From positions 806,001 through 870,000 of the forward strand of contig NZ_JASF01000005.1 of NCBI RefSeq assembly GCF_000622405.1: a DNA stretch of 64,000 nt. Reading direction: 5' to 3'. This document shows, piece after piece, positions 46,096-56,356 of this stretch (position 1 is the stretch's first letter; each line of letters starts with the position of its first letter). Source of the DNA: Sulfitobacter donghicola DSW-25 = KCTC 12864 = JCM 14565 (GTDB taxonomy: Bacteria; Pseudomonadota; Alphaproteobacteria; Rhodobacterales; Rhodobacteraceae). The position numbers and the translations under genes were made by a program. The notes below the pieces were generated by a model that was not told where the DNA came from, made no database searches, and saw only the letters and a program-made list of their open reading frames with translations.

Positions 46096-46815
46096 ATGGA
46101 TACCAACGACCCGTTCGCAACCAACTATCCAGCACCCACTGCATCACGCCCATTATTGGGCCTTACAGTCCTTGTTGTCGAAGATAGCCGATACGCCTGC
46201 GAGGCGATGCGCCTTTTATGCCTGCGATCGGGTGCACGCATTCGTCGTGCCGATTGCATCCGTTCAGCGCGACGGCATCTGCAGGTCTATCGCCCTTCGG
46301 TTGTTGTGGTCGATATGGGGCTTCCTGATGGAAACGGCGCTGATCTGATCGCCGAGTTATCACAAGCGGAAATTGACAAAAGCGTGGTCATTGCCACCTC
46401 TGGCGACACATCGCTAGAGCCTGAAGCAATTGCCGCTGGTGCCCAAAGCTTTCTGGCGAAACCCATCACTTCTCTCGCCGCATTTCAAGAGCTTGTCCTT
46501 TCTGCTCTTCCCGCAGATCGGCAACCACCTGGATTGCGTGTGATTATTGACGAACAGGTGGCGCCAGACGAGATCGCCTATCACGACGACATCAATTATG
46601 CGGCCGACTTGTTGGACAACTCCCCCAATGGTCCTGCCCTTGATTACATCGCGCAATTTCTGCAAGGCGTTGCCCGATCCGTGGATGACGACAGGATGGA
46701 AACCGCGGCAAGGGCATTAGCGATCAAGCGCGCAAGGGGTGAAACTGCGACATCGGAAACCGCGCAGATTGCTGGCCTGATACAGCGGCGACTAGCTGCG
46801 AAAATAGCGATCTAA
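46096..46815 (+). CDS. Orphan response regulator: receiver domain plus uncharacterised C-terminal region
   Basis: A 239-residue protein. The receiver domain (about residues 20-140) is complete: ED acidic pair in VVEDSRYA, phosphoacceptor Asp in VVVDMGLPDGNG, a Ser where Thr is usual in ATSGD, and Lys in LAKPI. The last 100 residues (DDINYAADLLDNSPNGPALDYI onward) match no output domain I recognise and appear helical. ATG at 46096 has GGAG at 6-nt spacing; ATG 46093 and 46078 are in-frame alternatives. No kinase is adjacent. Confidence 0.82.
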   Translation: MDTNDPFATNYPAPTASRPLLGLTVLVVEDSRYACEAMRLLCLRSGARIRRADCIRSARRHLQVYRPSVVVVDMGLPDGNGADLIAELSQAEIDKSVVIATSGDTSLEPEAIAAGAQSFLAKPITSLAAFQELVLSALPADRQPPGLRVIIDEQVAPDEIAYHDDINYAADLLDNSPNGPALDYIAQFLQGVARSVDDDRMETAARALAIKRARGETATSETAQIAGLIQRRLAAKIAI

Positions 46816-46819
46816 CCGA

Positions 46820-47548
46820 TCAAAGAAACGCGGGGTCTTCTGCCACGCGCACCAGACGGGTCATATCGCCCAAGCTTTCTTTTTGCCTGTTGTCAGCGTC
46901 GAAATTCGATGGAGAAAGCCATGCGGCATAGGCCTCTTTCAATGCAGGCCATTCTGCATCAATCGCCGCAAACCACGCGGTATCTCGGTTTCGCCCCTTC
47001 ACGACACCAGCCTGACGAAACACGCCTTCGTAACTAAAACCAAGGCGCTGAGCAGCCCGCCGCGACCCAAGGTTGAGCGCATTGCATTTCCACTCATAGC
47101 GGCGGTATCCGGACTCAAAGGCCCATGCCATCATGAGATACATCGCCTCGGTCGCCGCGCGGGTCCGCTGCAAGGCTGGGCTGAAATTAATGTGTCCTAC
47201 TTCGATTGAACCTGCTTCTGGTGAAATACGCAAATAGCTGGCAACGCCTTCCCAGCTTCCGGTTTCCAGATTTTTAATGGCGTAAAACCACGGGTCATCC
47301 AGCGCTTCCTGATCCCGCACCCACCGGTGATATTGGGATGCGGATGAAAACGGACCATAAGGTAAATAATCCCAAACATGGTCCTGCCCCACATAGGCTC
47401 TGTGCAGCAGCGCTGCGTGCGCTTCGGCGCTGAGCGGTTCAAGGTATGCGTACGCCCCAACCAGCGGAGCAGTCTGCGGGCGCGGCGGTTCGGACCAGTT
47501 GGCAACAGGAGCGCCTAGTGACGCATCTAGAGGGGTATTTCTATTCAT
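46820..47548 (-). CDS. GNAT family N-acetyltransferase (RimJ/RimL-like)
   Basis: A 242-residue acetyltransferase. The acetyl-CoA-binding region lies near RISPEAGSIEVGHINFSPAL and QRTRAATEAMYLMM, and NALNLGSRRAAQRLGFSYEG is typical of the RimJ/RimL branch that acetylates N-terminal or side-chain amines. Its substrate is not inferable. Convergent with the response-regulator gene, 4 bp between stops. Confidence 0.85.
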   Translation of the reverse strand: MNRNTPLDASLGAPVANWSEPPRPQTAPLVGAYAYLEPLSAEAHAALLHRAYVGQDHVWDYLPYGPFSSASQYHRWVRDQEALDDPWFYAIKNLETGSWEGVASYLRISPEAGSIEVGHINFSPALQRTRAATEAMYLMMAWAFESGYRRYEWKCNALNLGSRRAAQRLGFSYEGVFRQAGVVKGRNRDTAWFAAIDAEWPALKEAYAAWLSPSNFDADNRQKESLGDMTRLVRVAEDPAFL

Positions 47549-47603
47549 GTGAAAAGGTTAAACTGCAAAACTATCTAGGCCAAGCTTTGAATATCCCGAA
47601 AGG

Positions 47604-47669
47604 ATGATTCAAATGCTTGATAGATGGATCGCCCAGACACCCATTCGTGCCTTATTTCGCCTTTATTGA
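47604..47669 (+). CDS. Possible 21-residue peptide upstream of the Flp-like gene
   Basis: ATG at 47604 (or 47616) to TGA at 47667-47669, with AAAGG directly upstream. The product contains DRWIAQTPIRALFRLY, basic and amphipathic. It may be a real small protein, a leader for the pilin-like gene 32 bp downstream, or chance. Only position and ribosome-binding site support it. Confidence 0.25.
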   Translation: MIQMLDRWIAQTPIRALFRLY

Positions 47670-47701
47670 GAAAGGCAGGTGAATTCACGACGAGGGACAA
47701 T

Positions 47702-47893
47702 ATGAAACACACGATCCTGAACTATTTCAAAGATACAGACGGCGCGGTTACTGTCGACTGGGTTGTTCTAACCGCTGCCGTTGTAGGGCTGGGGTATATG
47801 GCCGCAGTAAACGTCGCGACTGGCACAACAGACATGGGTGATAATCTAGAGACGTTTCTAACGACGGAACGGCCTTTTATCCAAAATGAATAA
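47702..47893 (+). CDS. Flp-pilin-like small protein
   Basis: A 63-residue protein. A short basic head (MKHTILNYFKDTD) is followed by GAVTVDWVVLTAAVVGLGYMA, a hydrophobic helix with an acidic residue near its start, as in type IVb Flp pilins of Rhodobacterales. The polar tail is short. GAGGGAC lies upstream of the ATG at 47702. No tad/cpa secretion genes are in the window, so it is an orphan; it may not be assembled into pili. A terminator follows. Confidence 0.65.
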   Translation: MKHTILNYFKDTDGAVTVDWVVLTAAVVGLGYMAAVNVATGTTDMGDNLETFLTTERPFIQNE

Positions 47894-47911
47894 ACCGTTC
47901 CAATCCAAATG

Positions 47912-47943
47912 AAAAAGCGCCGCAATCTCTTGCGACGCTTTTT
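47912..47943. terminator. Bidirectional intrinsic terminator between the Flp-like gene and aspS
   Basis: Stem AAAAAGCG-CGCAA with TTGCG-CGCTTTTT, one mismatch, 4-nt loop TCTC. A-run on one side and T-run on the other mean it can stop transcripts from both convergent genes. Confidence 0.8.
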
Positions 47944-47946
47944 GCC

Positions 47947-49725
47947 TTAGTCCTGAGGGATGACCCGCAGCCCCAATTCCATCAACTGATCCGGCATCGG
48001 ATCGTTTGGGGCATTCATCATCAGATCCTCGGCGCGCTGGTTCATCGGGAAAAGGATCACTTCGCGGATGTTGCTCTCTTCTGCCAGCAACATCACGATG
48101 CGGTCGATCCCTGCTGCGCAACCACCGTGTGGAGGGGCACCATATTGGAATGCGTTAACCATACCGCCGAAACGCTTGCGCACTTCTTCTTCGCCGTATC
48201 CCGCGATTTCAAAGGCTTTGAACATGATTTCCGGACGGTGGTTCCGGATCGCGCCGGATACCAGCTCATACCCGTTACAGGCCAAATCGTATTGATAGCC
48301 CAACACTTCCAGCGGATCACCTTCCAACGCTTCCATACCGCCCTGTGGCATTGAGAACGGGTTGTGCTCGAAATCAACTTTGCCGGTTTCTTCGTCTTTT
48401 TCATAGATTGGGAAATCGACGATCCATGCAAAGGCAAAGCGGTCCATGTCCGTCAGGCCCAGCTCTTCACCAATCACGTTACGGGCACGGCCTGCGACGC
48501 TTTCGAATGCTTTGGGTTTACCGCCCAAGAAGAACGCGGCATCGCCCACGCCAAGGCCAAGCTGCTGGCGGATCGCTTCGGTACGTTCTGGGCCGATGTT
48601 TTTGGCCAGCGGCCCTGCGGCCTCCATACCTTCGCCTTGGTCGCGCCAGAAGATATAGCCCATACCTGGCAGACCTTCTTTCTGGGCAAAGGCGTTCATA
48701 CGGTCACAGAATTTGCGGCTACCGCCTTTTGGCGCGGGGATCGCGCGGATTTCAGTGCCTTCCTGCTCCAGCAGTTTTGCAAAGATGGCAAATCCTGATC
48801 CGGCAAAGTGTTCTGACACAACCTGCATCTTGATCGGGTTGCGCAGGTCGGGTTTATCCGACCCATACCATAGTGCCGCGTCTTTGTAGGAAATCTGTGG
48901 CCAGTCCTGATCCACCGATTTACCGCCGCCGAACTCTTCGAAAATGCCGGTTAGAACAGGCTGGATCGTGTCGAATACATCCTGCTGCTCAACAAAAGAC
49001 ATCTCAAGGTCGAGCTGGTAGAAATCCGTTGGCGAACGGTCAGCGCGCGGATCTTCGTCGCGGAAACACGGCGCGATCTGAAAGTATTTATCAAAGCCGG
49101 AAACCATCAACAGCTGTTTGAACTGCTGAGGCGCCTGCGGCAGGGCATAGAATTTGCCCGGGTGCAAACGGGACGGCACCAAAAAGTCGCGCGCGCCTTC
49201 TGGCGAAGATGCTGTGATGATCGGCGTTTGGAATTCTTTGAACTCCTGATCCCACATACGTTTACGGATCGAGCTAACAACGTCTGAGCGCAGCACCATA
49301 TTGCGCTGCATCTTTTCACGGCGCAGATCGAGGTAGCGATAGCGCAAGCGGGTTTCCTCTGGGTATTCCTGCTCACCAAAGACTTGCAAAGGCAGGTCAC
49401 CGTTCACACGGCCCAGCACTTCGATGTCGCGCACGAATACTTCGATCTCGCCAGTTGGGATTTTGGAGTTCACCAAATCCGCCGCACGCGCCTTAACTTC
49501 ACCGTCGATGCGGATACACCATTCGGAACGAACCTTTTCAACCTCGGCAAATGCTGCGGAATCAGGATCACAGATCAGCTGCGTCATACCAAAGTGGTCG
49601 CGCAAATCGATGAACAAAACCCCGCCGTGGTCGCGTACACGATGCACCCAACCGGAAAGGCGAATATTATCGCCTACGTTTGTCGCATTTAGATCGGCGC
49701 AGGTTTGGCTTCGGTAGGCGTGCAT
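47947..49725 (-). CDS. aspS: Aspartate--tRNA ligase
   Basis: Class II synthetase of 592 residues. N-terminal anticodon-binding OB-fold ([20 protein letters not shown]), motif 2 region [21 protein letters not shown], and motif 3 GIDRIVMLL near the C-terminus, with the bacterial insertion domain between. The MHAYRSQTC start at 49725 has GAGGGAC upstream and matches the family; the open frame up to 49944 is rejected. The 207 bp between it and the DUF6880 gene show no other gene. Confidence 0.96.
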   Translation of the reverse strand: MHAYRSQTCADLNATNVGDNIRLSGWVHRVRDHGGVLFIDLRDHFGMTQLICDPDSAAFAEVEKVRSEWCIRIDGEVKARAADLVNSKIPTGEIEVFVRDIEVLGRVNGDLPLQVFGEQEYPEETRLRYRYLDLRREKMQRNMVLRSDVVSSIRKRMWDQEFKEFQTPIITASSPEGARDFLVPSRLHPGKFYALPQAPQQFKQLLMVSGFDKYFQIAPCFRDEDPRADRSPTDFYQLDLEMSFVEQQDVFDTIQPVLTGIFEEFGGGKSVDQDWPQISYKDAALWYGSDKPDLRNPIKMQVVSEHFAGSGFAIFAKLLEQEGTEIRAIPAPKGGSRKFCDRMNAFAQKEGLPGMGYIFWRDQGEGMEAAGPLAKNIGPERTEAIRQQLGLGVGDAAFFLGGKPKAFESVAGRARNVIGEELGLTDMDRFAFAWIVDFPIYEKDEETGKVDFEHNPFSMPQGGMEALEGDPLEVLGYQYDLACNGYELVSGAIRNHRPEIMFKAFEIAGYGEEEVRKRFGGMVNAFQYGAPPHGGCAAGIDRIVMLLAEESNIREVILFPMNQRAEDLMMNAPNDPMPDQLMELGLRVIPQD

Positions 49726-49932
49726 GTCGGTCCCTCTTTTGTTGGGCAAAAGCGTCGTGGCAAAGGCCACGCGCAAAACGGATATATCGCGGGCAGCTAC
49801 ACCGCGCACAGACCACGAAGTCAAGAGTACCGCCCGATAATCCAGCCGAAACATGGGGCAAATGGCATGAATGAGCCGCCAACCTCGTATTCTGGCCCGC
49901 CGTTTGGCTGCTCTTTCAATCTTGGCACGTGA

Positions 49933-51375
49933 ATGCCAGAACAAGGCATGTCAAAGAAAACCCTGAACGAAGCCAATCTGAGCGCCCTTGGCGCGGAACG
50001 TCTTGCCCAATTGTTGATCGAGGTCAGCACGGGCAGCGCCGAGATCAAACGCCGCCTGCGGCTGGAGCTGAGCCATAATTTGGGTGCCACGGAATTGGCA
50101 CATGACGTTCGCAAACGGCTCACCTCGATCCAGCGATCAAAAAGCCGCGTGAGCTGGCGAAAACGCAAGGCTTTGGTCAAAGACCTGAGTACGCAAGCCG
50201 AAATGATAACCGACAAAATCGCGCTAGAGGCCCCGACCGAGGCATTCGATCTTCTTTGGCAATTCACGCAAATGGCCCCTTCGGTGTTTGATCGCGTCGA
50301 TGATAGCCGCGGTGAGGTACAGGCCGTATTTTCGCAGGCTTTCGAACAGTTTGGTGAGATAGCAGACCGTGCAATTCTAAATCCGACAGATTTAGCCACC
50401 CGCACGTGGGATGCCCTGCGCGACAATAGCTGTGGAGAGTTCGACGGAATCATCCCGCTGCTTGCCCCCTCAATGGGCGATGAAGGATTGGCACATCTGA
50501 AAGAGCTAATCGCGGAATACAAAGAAACCCCTCTTGAAACGAACGATGATGACCATGCTGCGTTACAATTCCTAAGGGATCTGCGCAGCACAGGTGGCGA
50601 TTTTGCGGCTGAACAAAAAAACGCGTTGATCAGAGATTGCTTGCAAGAGATCGCAATCGCCCAAGGCGATACAGACGCATATATCGATCAATACTCCCAG
50701 GAGGATCTGGCGGACCCTGCCGTCGCCGCAGAGGTTGCGCTTTTGTTGCTCGAAAACGATCAGCCCGAAAAGGCATTTGATTTACTGATGGATGCTGATC
50801 CGCAGGATGCTGGCGTTCAACCGGAATGGGATGCCGCCTATATTGCTTGCCTGTTGTACCTTGGCAGGGTTGATGACGCGCAAACCCACCGTTGGGATTG
50901 CTTTAGGCGCACGCTTGCACCCGATTACTTGCGCGATCACCTGAAACTTTTGCCTGACTTTGATGACATCGAAGCAGAGGACACGGCAAAGGCTTTGGCC
51001 ATGGAGTTTGGCGATCTCACGACCGCTTTGCTCTTTTTCACCCAATGGCCGGATTTATCCAAAGGCGCCCAATTGATCGAAACCCGCACCGCTGAGATTG
51101 ACGGCCAACTGGATCACATCCTTGGCCCTATCGCGGAAACGCTACAGGTTCGCTATCCGATGGCCGCTGTCCTGCTGTGGCGCCGTATGATTGATTATGC
51201 TCTGTGGGAAGGGCGCACGCAGCATTATGCCCAGATGGCTGGGTATTTGATGGACTGCGCGGCGGTTGATGGCGAGATTGAGGATTACGGAAAATACCCG
51301 ACTCACCTGAGCTATCTAGAAAACTTGCGCCAAACCTATCCGCACAAGGCTTCTTTTTGGGCGAAACTGCCATAA
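49933..51375 (+). CDS. DUF6880 family protein
   Basis: A 480-residue, mostly helical cytoplasmic protein. The N-terminal third is basic ([28 protein letters not shown]), and the rest resembles helical repeats ([29 protein letters not shown]). It matches what I know of DUF6880, a widespread alphaproteobacterial family of unknown function with no signal peptide. ATG at 49933 has only a weak ribosome-binding site; ATG at 49948 is an alternative but its AAGG is 1 nt away. Divergent from aspS. Confidence 0.7.
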   Translation: MPEQGMSKKTLNEANLSALGAERLAQLLIEVSTGSAEIKRRLRLELSHNLGATELAHDVRKRLTSIQRSKSRVSWRKRKALVKDLSTQAEMITDKIALEAPTEAFDLLWQFTQMAPSVFDRVDDSRGEVQAVFSQAFEQFGEIADRAILNPTDLATRTWDALRDNSCGEFDGIIPLLAPSMGDEGLAHLKELIAEYKETPLETNDDDHAALQFLRDLRSTGGDFAAEQKNALIRDCLQEIAIAQGDTDAYIDQYSQEDLADPAVAAEVALLLLENDQPEKAFDLLMDADPQDAGVQPEWDAAYIACLLYLGRVDDAQTHRWDCFRRTLAPDYLRDHLKLLPDFDDIEAEDTAKALAMEFGDLTTALLFFTQWPDLSKGAQLIETRTAEIDGQLDHILGPIAETLQVRYPMAAVLLWRRMIDYALWEGRTQHYAQMAGYLMDCAAVDGEIEDYGKYPTHLSYLENLRQTYPHKASFWAKLP

Positions 51376-51466
51376 CAATGCCGCGTAACTCGCCTGATCA
51401 GCCGTAGAATTTGAAAACTGATCCTATATTGTCCGAAATTCGCAGGCGCATTGTCGCATTCAGTGC

Positions 51467-51484
51467 AGTATACCACGGTATACT
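51467..51484. promoter_or_regulatory. Perfect 18-bp palindrome upstream of icd
   Basis: AGTATACCACGGTATACT has 8-bp arms around an AC centre, 60 bp before the icd ATG. The right arm contains TATACT, which resembles a -10 box, so a bound repressor would block transcription. The form is that of a dimeric helix-turn-helix operator; the regulator cannot be named. Confidence 0.55.
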
Positions 51485-51543
51485 ATCGACGTAGCGCCGT
51501 TGTTGGTCTAAGAAGCGGCAACGTTACTGTTAAGGAGATTTCC

Positions 51544-53733
51544 ATGTCCGATATCATCTACACCAAAGTTGACGAAGCCCCCGAGCTGGCCTCGGCTTCC
51601 TTCCTGCCTATCATTCAGAAATTCGCCGCTGCTGCTGGCGTATCTGTAGGGACAAAAGACATTAGCCTCGCGGGTCGCATTTTGTCGACCTTCCCAGAGC
51701 ATTTGAAAGAAGATCAGCGCCAATCCGACGATCTGGCCGAACTGGGCCGTCTGGTAAAGACAGCCGATGCAAACGTGATCAAGCTGCCTAACATCTCGGC
51801 TTCGGTTCCTCAGTTGGTTGCGGCGATTAAAGAATTGCAAGGCCAAGGCTTTGCCCTGCCCGACTATCCAGAAGCACCTGAAACGGATGAAGACAAAGCA
51901 ATCCGCGCAAAATACGACACCCTGAAAGGGTCTGCCGTGAACCCTGTTCTGCGCGAAGGCAACTCGGACCGTCGCGCGGCCAAAGCCGTCAAAAGCTTTG
52001 CCCAAAACAACCCGCACCGCATGGGCGATTGGACGGCTGACAGCAAAACTGAAGTCTCCTCAATGTCTGGTGGTGATTTCTTCTCCAACGAAACATCGGC
52101 AACCTTGGCGAATGAAGCGACCGCAAAGATCGTTTTGACAACAGACGCAGGTGAAACCGTCCTGAAAGAGGGCATCACCTATCCCGCCGGTACCGTTGTC
52201 GACGCAACCTTCATGAGCGCAGCTGCACTTCAGTCCTTTCTGAAAGGCGAAATCGACAAAACCAAAGCCGACGGCACGTTGTTCTCGCTGCACATGAAAG
52301 CCACCATGATGAAGGTCTCTGACCCGATCATCTTTGGCCATGCGGTAAAAGCGTTTCTAGCGCCCGTATTCGAAAAGCACGGCGATGCGATGGCTGATCT
52401 GGGTGTGAACCCGAACTCGGGCCTTGGTGATCTGTTGGCCCGTGTTGAGGGTAACGCAGCAATCATGGCCGATATTGATGCCTGCATGGCGTCACGCCCG
52501 CCGATGTATATGGTTGATTCCGACAAAGGCATCACAAACCTGCATGTTCCGTCTGACGTGATCATCGACGCCTCTATGCCCGCGCTGATCCGCGCTGGCG
52601 GTAAAGGTTGGGGCCCAGATGGCAAAGAATCCGACACCAACTGTGTGATCCCAGATAACTCTTACGCGCCAGTTTACGATGAGTCGGTGAAGTTCTTTAA
52701 GGAGAACGGCAAGCTGAACCCAGCCACCGCAGGCACGGTTCAAAACATCGGCCTGATGGCGCAAAAGGCCGAGGAATACGGCTCTCACCCAACCACATTC
52801 GAGATGCCAGCAGCCGGCACGGTCAAGATGATCCTTGATGACGGCACTGTTCTGCACGAGCACACAGTTGAGGCAGGTGACATCTGGCGCTCCGCTTCGG
52901 CGCGCAAAGCACCTATCGAAGACTGGGTGAACCTAGCAATCTCGCGCCAAAAGGCCGAAGGCTGCAGCGCGATCTTCTGGCTCGATGCCAACCGCGCCCA
53001 CGATGCCGAGCTGATCGAATATGTAAAACCGATCCTCGAAGCCAAAGGCGTTGCGGATAAATTCCAGATCATGGCCCCACGCGAAGCCACCCGCGCCTCG
53101 CTGGAAATCATCACCAAAGGTGAAAACACAATCGCGATCACAGGCAACGTTCTGCGCGACTATCTGACCGACCTTTTCCCGATCCTCGAATTGGCGACTT
53201 CGGCAAAAATGCTGTCGATCGTTAAACTGATGAACGGCGGCGGTTTGTTTGAAACGGGCGCTGGTGGTTCTGCACCAAAGCACGTTCAGCAGTTGCAGGA
53301 AGAAAACCACCTACGTTGGGACAGCTTGGGTGAATTCTGCGCATTGGGTGAAAGCCTGACGTTCCTTGCCGATGCAAAGAACAACGAAAAAGCCCGCGTT
53401 TTGGGCCAAGCCGTTGATGCAGCGACCCAAGGTATTCTGGACAACAGCCGCTCGCCTTCGCGCAAAGTAGGCGAGCCTGATAACCGTGACAGCCACTATT
53501 GGTTCGCACGTTACTGGGCCGAAGCACTGGCCGCACAGTCAACCGATGCTGACATGGCCGCACATTTTGCGCCAATCGCAAAAGCGCTAGCTGAAAATGA
53601 AGCCGCGATCGTTTCCGAGCTGGCAGCAGCACAGGGTAGCGCAGCTGATCTGGGTGGGTATTTCCACACCTCGGCTGATAAAACCGCAGCTGTGATGCGT
53701 CCTTCGGCAACGTTGAACGGCATCATCGGATAA
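51544..53733 (+). CDS. icd: Isocitrate dehydrogenase (NADP+), monomeric type
   Basis: TCA-cycle enzyme making 2-oxoglutarate and NADPH. 729 residues, the monomeric (IDH-II) class unrelated in length to the dimeric one. Diagnostic segments are TPEHLKE-like [25 protein letters not shown] with substrate Arg, [30 protein letters not shown], and [17 protein letters not shown] near the end. ATG at 51544 with AAGGAG upstream. The palindrome at 51467 suggests regulated expression. Single-gene transcript closed by the terminator at 53748. Confidence 0.96.
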   Translation: MSDIIYTKVDEAPELASASFLPIIQKFAAAAGVSVGTKDISLAGRILSTFPEHLKEDQRQSDDLAELGRLVKTADANVIKLPNISASVPQLVAAIKELQGQGFALPDYPEAPETDEDKAIRAKYDTLKGSAVNPVLREGNSDRRAAKAVKSFAQNNPHRMGDWTADSKTEVSSMSGGDFFSNETSATLANEATAKIVLTTDAGETVLKEGITYPAGTVVDATFMSAAALQSFLKGEIDKTKADGTLFSLHMKATMMKVSDPIIFGHAVKAFLAPVFEKHGDAMADLGVNPNSGLGDLLARVEGNAAIMADIDACMASRPPMYMVDSDKGITNLHVPSDVIIDASMPALIRAGGKGWGPDGKESDTNCVIPDNSYAPVYDESVKFFKENGKLNPATAGTVQNIGLMAQKAEEYGSHPTTFEMPAAGTVKMILDDGTVLHEHTVEAGDIWRSASARKAPIEDWVNLAISRQKAEGCSAIFWLDANRAHDAELIEYVKPILEAKGVADKFQIMAPREATRASLEIITKGENTIAITGNVLRDYLTDLFPILELATSAKMLSIVKLMNGGGLFETGAGGSAPKHVQQLQEENHLRWDSLGEFCALGESLTFLADAKNNEKARVLGQAVDAATQGILDNSRSPSRKVGEPDNRDSHYWFARYWAEALAAQSTDADMAAHFAPIAKALAENEAAIVSELAAAQGSAADLGGYFHTSADKTAAVMRPSATLNGIIG

Positions 53734-53747
53734 TCAAACAGACCGTG

Positions 53748-53789
53748 AAAGGGCCGCGCTCTGCTAAGGCAGGCGCGGCCCTTTTTTTT
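53748..53789 (+). terminator. Intrinsic terminator after icd
   Basis: Perfect 12-bp stem AAAGGGCCGCGC (53748-53759) with GCGCGGCCCTTT (53773-53784), 13-nt loop, and a run of eight T. Confidence 0.9.
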
Positions 53790-53830
53790 GCGCGGCTGCC
53801 CCCTTATGCGGGGCTAGGTGACGTTTCCAA

Positions 53831-56356
53831 TCACCCCAATAGTTCGTGCACCCGCTCACTGAGACTGGTCAGAACAAAGGGTTTTTGGAGGAATTCATAG
53901 TTGAAATCCAGCCTGTCCGATTTCAACGTTTCGTCGCCATAACCCGTCATCAAAATAATCGGAACCTCCATCCCCAGCTCTTTTGAATGGAGAGCGACCT
54001 GTGCACCATTTCCATCCGGCAGCACCAAATCAAGGATCAGAATATCATAAGTTACTCTTTGAGCATTCAACAGCAGCAGCCCCTGCTCTACGCTGGCCGC
54101 TGTATGGATTTCAAAATTCTCTCTACCAAAATATGACTGGATCAGGTTGGAAAGCTCTGCGTTATCCTCAAGCAAAAATATTTTCCTTGGGGCATCCAAC
54201 GTATATTGAACCGTACTGTCCTGTTCGACTTCTCGCCGATCGATAGAAATATCCTGCGCTGGGAAAATCAGATCAATACAAGCCCCCCCCCGATTGCTCA
54301 GCTCGACCCAACCGTCAGATTGGCGGGCAAAACCATCGACCGAGGAAAGCCCTAACCCAGTGCCCATCTTTCCTTCGGAATAAAACGGCTGCAAAGCTTC
54401 TTTCAGGCCCTCTTGGGAAAACCCAGGCCCCTCATCGCAAATCCGGAACCGAAAACACTTGTCCTGACGCTCAGACAGCTCAAGGGTTATTTTGCCCGTT
54501 CCCCCCATCGCGGCCGCAGCATTTTTGACCACATTTATCAATGAGCTGACCAAATATGCTTTGTCCAAGTTAATTGACGGATCCGCCAATATCTTTGTTT
54601 CCAGTTGGACATTGGGATAGCTGGAGTTCACGAATGTTTTCACCTCCGGAATAACAGCCGATGGTTGAAACCGCTCTGGGACCAAATCCTGCCTTCTACT
54701 ATAACTCACGAGTTTTCGGTTCAGATGCACCGCATTTTGGCACGAACGCTGCGCTGCATTCAAAAACTGAAGCGTTTTGCCGCTGATCGCTGGCTCAAGG
54801 CGAACCATTTCCAAAGTGTTCTGGATGACGGCAAGAAAGTTATTCGTATCATGCGCAATTGTCCCCGAGATCTTGCCTAACATCTCTAGCTTTCGTTTTT
54901 GTTCTAACGCGGCGACATCCCGAAGGATTTCGGTAAAGTCCTGCCCCACAAAAACGCTTTGGCTGTTGTCTTCGCCTTCAATGATCGACCATTCAAAACT
55001 ACGGCCATCTTGATAGCGATACAGATAGGTTGAATTCGGGCTCTGCGGCAGCGAGATCAGGTCAAACTCTGGGTGGAGGGGCCTGTGCAATTCCTCATGT
55101 AACGCGTTTATGTCATCGAGTGAGCGAAACAAAAGGCGGCGTTGCTGCGCTTGAAAAAACGCACAAGCCGCTGGATTGGCCATAACAACTAGCCCATTTT
55201 TGATAACCAAAACCGGGTTTGAAAAGTTTTCAAGGATAGACGCCGCCAAATCCAAAGCTTTGTCGCGGTCACTTTCCAATCTGTGGCGCATCTTTAATTC
55301 GGATCGAAGCCTGAGGTGCTGGGAAATAACGTTAAGGTATGGCTGTGCCTCGTTTCTCAGGGCAACAAAATCTTCTGGAAGCTCGACAACCAAATACTCT
55401 TCTACACCTGTCGACAATTGACCCGACGCAATGACATTTTCATCCCCAGCAGCTGAGGCAGCGGCAAAGCTATGGGCCTTATGAAATACAACGCCCTTTA
55501 GCTCTGGGTATCTGGCTGCAAGCTGGTTGAGCTGTTCAATCCCATTTGCTGGGGTGCTTTGGTCTGATGTCAGCACGTTCGTAAATGAGATCAACCCGTG
55601 CCTGAGCTCTTCCATTCGCTCATGGCGTTCTAAGGTCCGGTTTAAATAGCTAAAGCTCGGCCTGAAAGCCGTGAAATAGGTAACCATCGCCGCCAGCGTG
55701 AGAAGGGCAGCGCTAAAACTAAGAAAAAAACTCTCGGTTCGGACAAGACCGTCTAACGCATCCCTGATTGTCGCCGAGACATTTGAAAACCGCTTGGACC
55801 AAGGGCGTCTTTGAATGAATGCCGCCTCGATCGGACGTAAATGAATGATATTCGTAAGGCCCTGCCTCACGGTGTTATCTTCGATCAATTGCAGGATACT
55901 TTCGAGCGATTCCATCTCGCTCTCAACCAATGAAAACTGTTCGATCGTCAGGTCTTTGTTGAAAAAGATAGTTGCGGCCCAGCCGACGGTCTCAAACTCT
56001 CGTTGTGCTTCGCGTTCTGCCGCGTAAATTTCACTGATGAGCCCCCGCCCCTCTAGGCTGATCGCATCCACAGTTGATTTTGCTTTGCTCACATCCAAAG
56101 TGAATAACAAAGATAGCTTTTTACTCAGCTCTTCAAAGTTTTGGGTTTGGGTTTGGTGAATCCGATCCAGAGACAATGTGGTGCTCAGGGCACTGGTTAA
56201 ACCAAACGCAATGCTACCCAAGGAAAGCATAACTGCGGCGCCAACCGCAAAGAAAAACCGGATGACACGTTGCCGGTATTCGACAATCTCGGATGGAGTT
56301 TGAAAGCCCAAGCGTTGTTTGTGGTCGGCCTCTGTATCGTTCGTTTTCTTAATCAC
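53831..56356 (-). CDS. Hybrid sensor histidine kinase (third gene of a sensory operon)
   Basis: An 841-residue membrane kinase. Helix 1 at about 32-58, a periplasmic domain (60-205), helix 2 at about 208-230, an intervening region, a PAS domain (about 370-485), HisKA with phosphoacceptor His502 in GTIAHDTNNF, HATPase with NVVKNAAAAMG (N box), CDEGPGF (G1) and GTGLGLSSV (G2), then a C-terminal receiver with E730-D731, Asp776 and Lys825. GTG start at 56356 overlaps the stop of the binding-protein gene by 8 bp, so translation is coupled. The periplasmic domain is the expected docking site for that protein. Confidence 0.88.
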   Translation of the reverse strand: MIKKTNDTEADHKQRLGFQTPSEIVEYRQRVIRFFFAVGAAVMLSLGSIAFGLTSALSTTLSLDRIHQTQTQNFEELSKKLSLLFTLDVSKAKSTVDAISLEGRGLISEIYAAEREAQREFETVGWAATIFFNKDLTIEQFSLVESEMESLESILQLIEDNTVRQGLTNIIHLRPIEAAFIQRRPWSKRFSNVSATIRDALDGLVRTESFFLSFSAALLTLAAMVTYFTAFRPSFSYLNRTLERHERMEELRHGLISFTNVLTSDQSTPANGIEQLNQLAARYPELKGVVFHKAHSFAAASAAGDENVIASGQLSTGVEEYLVVELPEDFVALRNEAQPYLNVISQHLRLRSELKMRHRLESDRDKALDLAASILENFSNPVLVIKNGLVVMANPAACAFFQAQQRRLLFRSLDDINALHEELHRPLHPEFDLISLPQSPNSTYLYRYQDGRSFEWSIIEGEDNSQSVFVGQDFTEILRDVAALEQKRKLEMLGKISGTIAHDTNNFLAVIQNTLEMVRLEPAISGKTLQFLNAAQRSCQNAVHLNRKLVSYSRRQDLVPERFQPSAVIPEVKTFVNSSYPNVQLETKILADPSINLDKAYLVSSLINVVKNAAAAMGGTGKITLELSERQDKCFRFRICDEGPGFSQEGLKEALQPFYSEGKMGTGLGLSSVDGFARQSDGWVELSNRGGACIDLIFPAQDISIDRREVEQDSTVQYTLDAPRKIFLLEDNAELSNLIQSYFGRENFEIHTAASVEQGLLLLNAQRVTYDILILDLVLPDGNGAQVALHSKELGMEVPIILMTGYGDETLKSDRLDFNYEFLQKPFVLTSLSERVHELLG

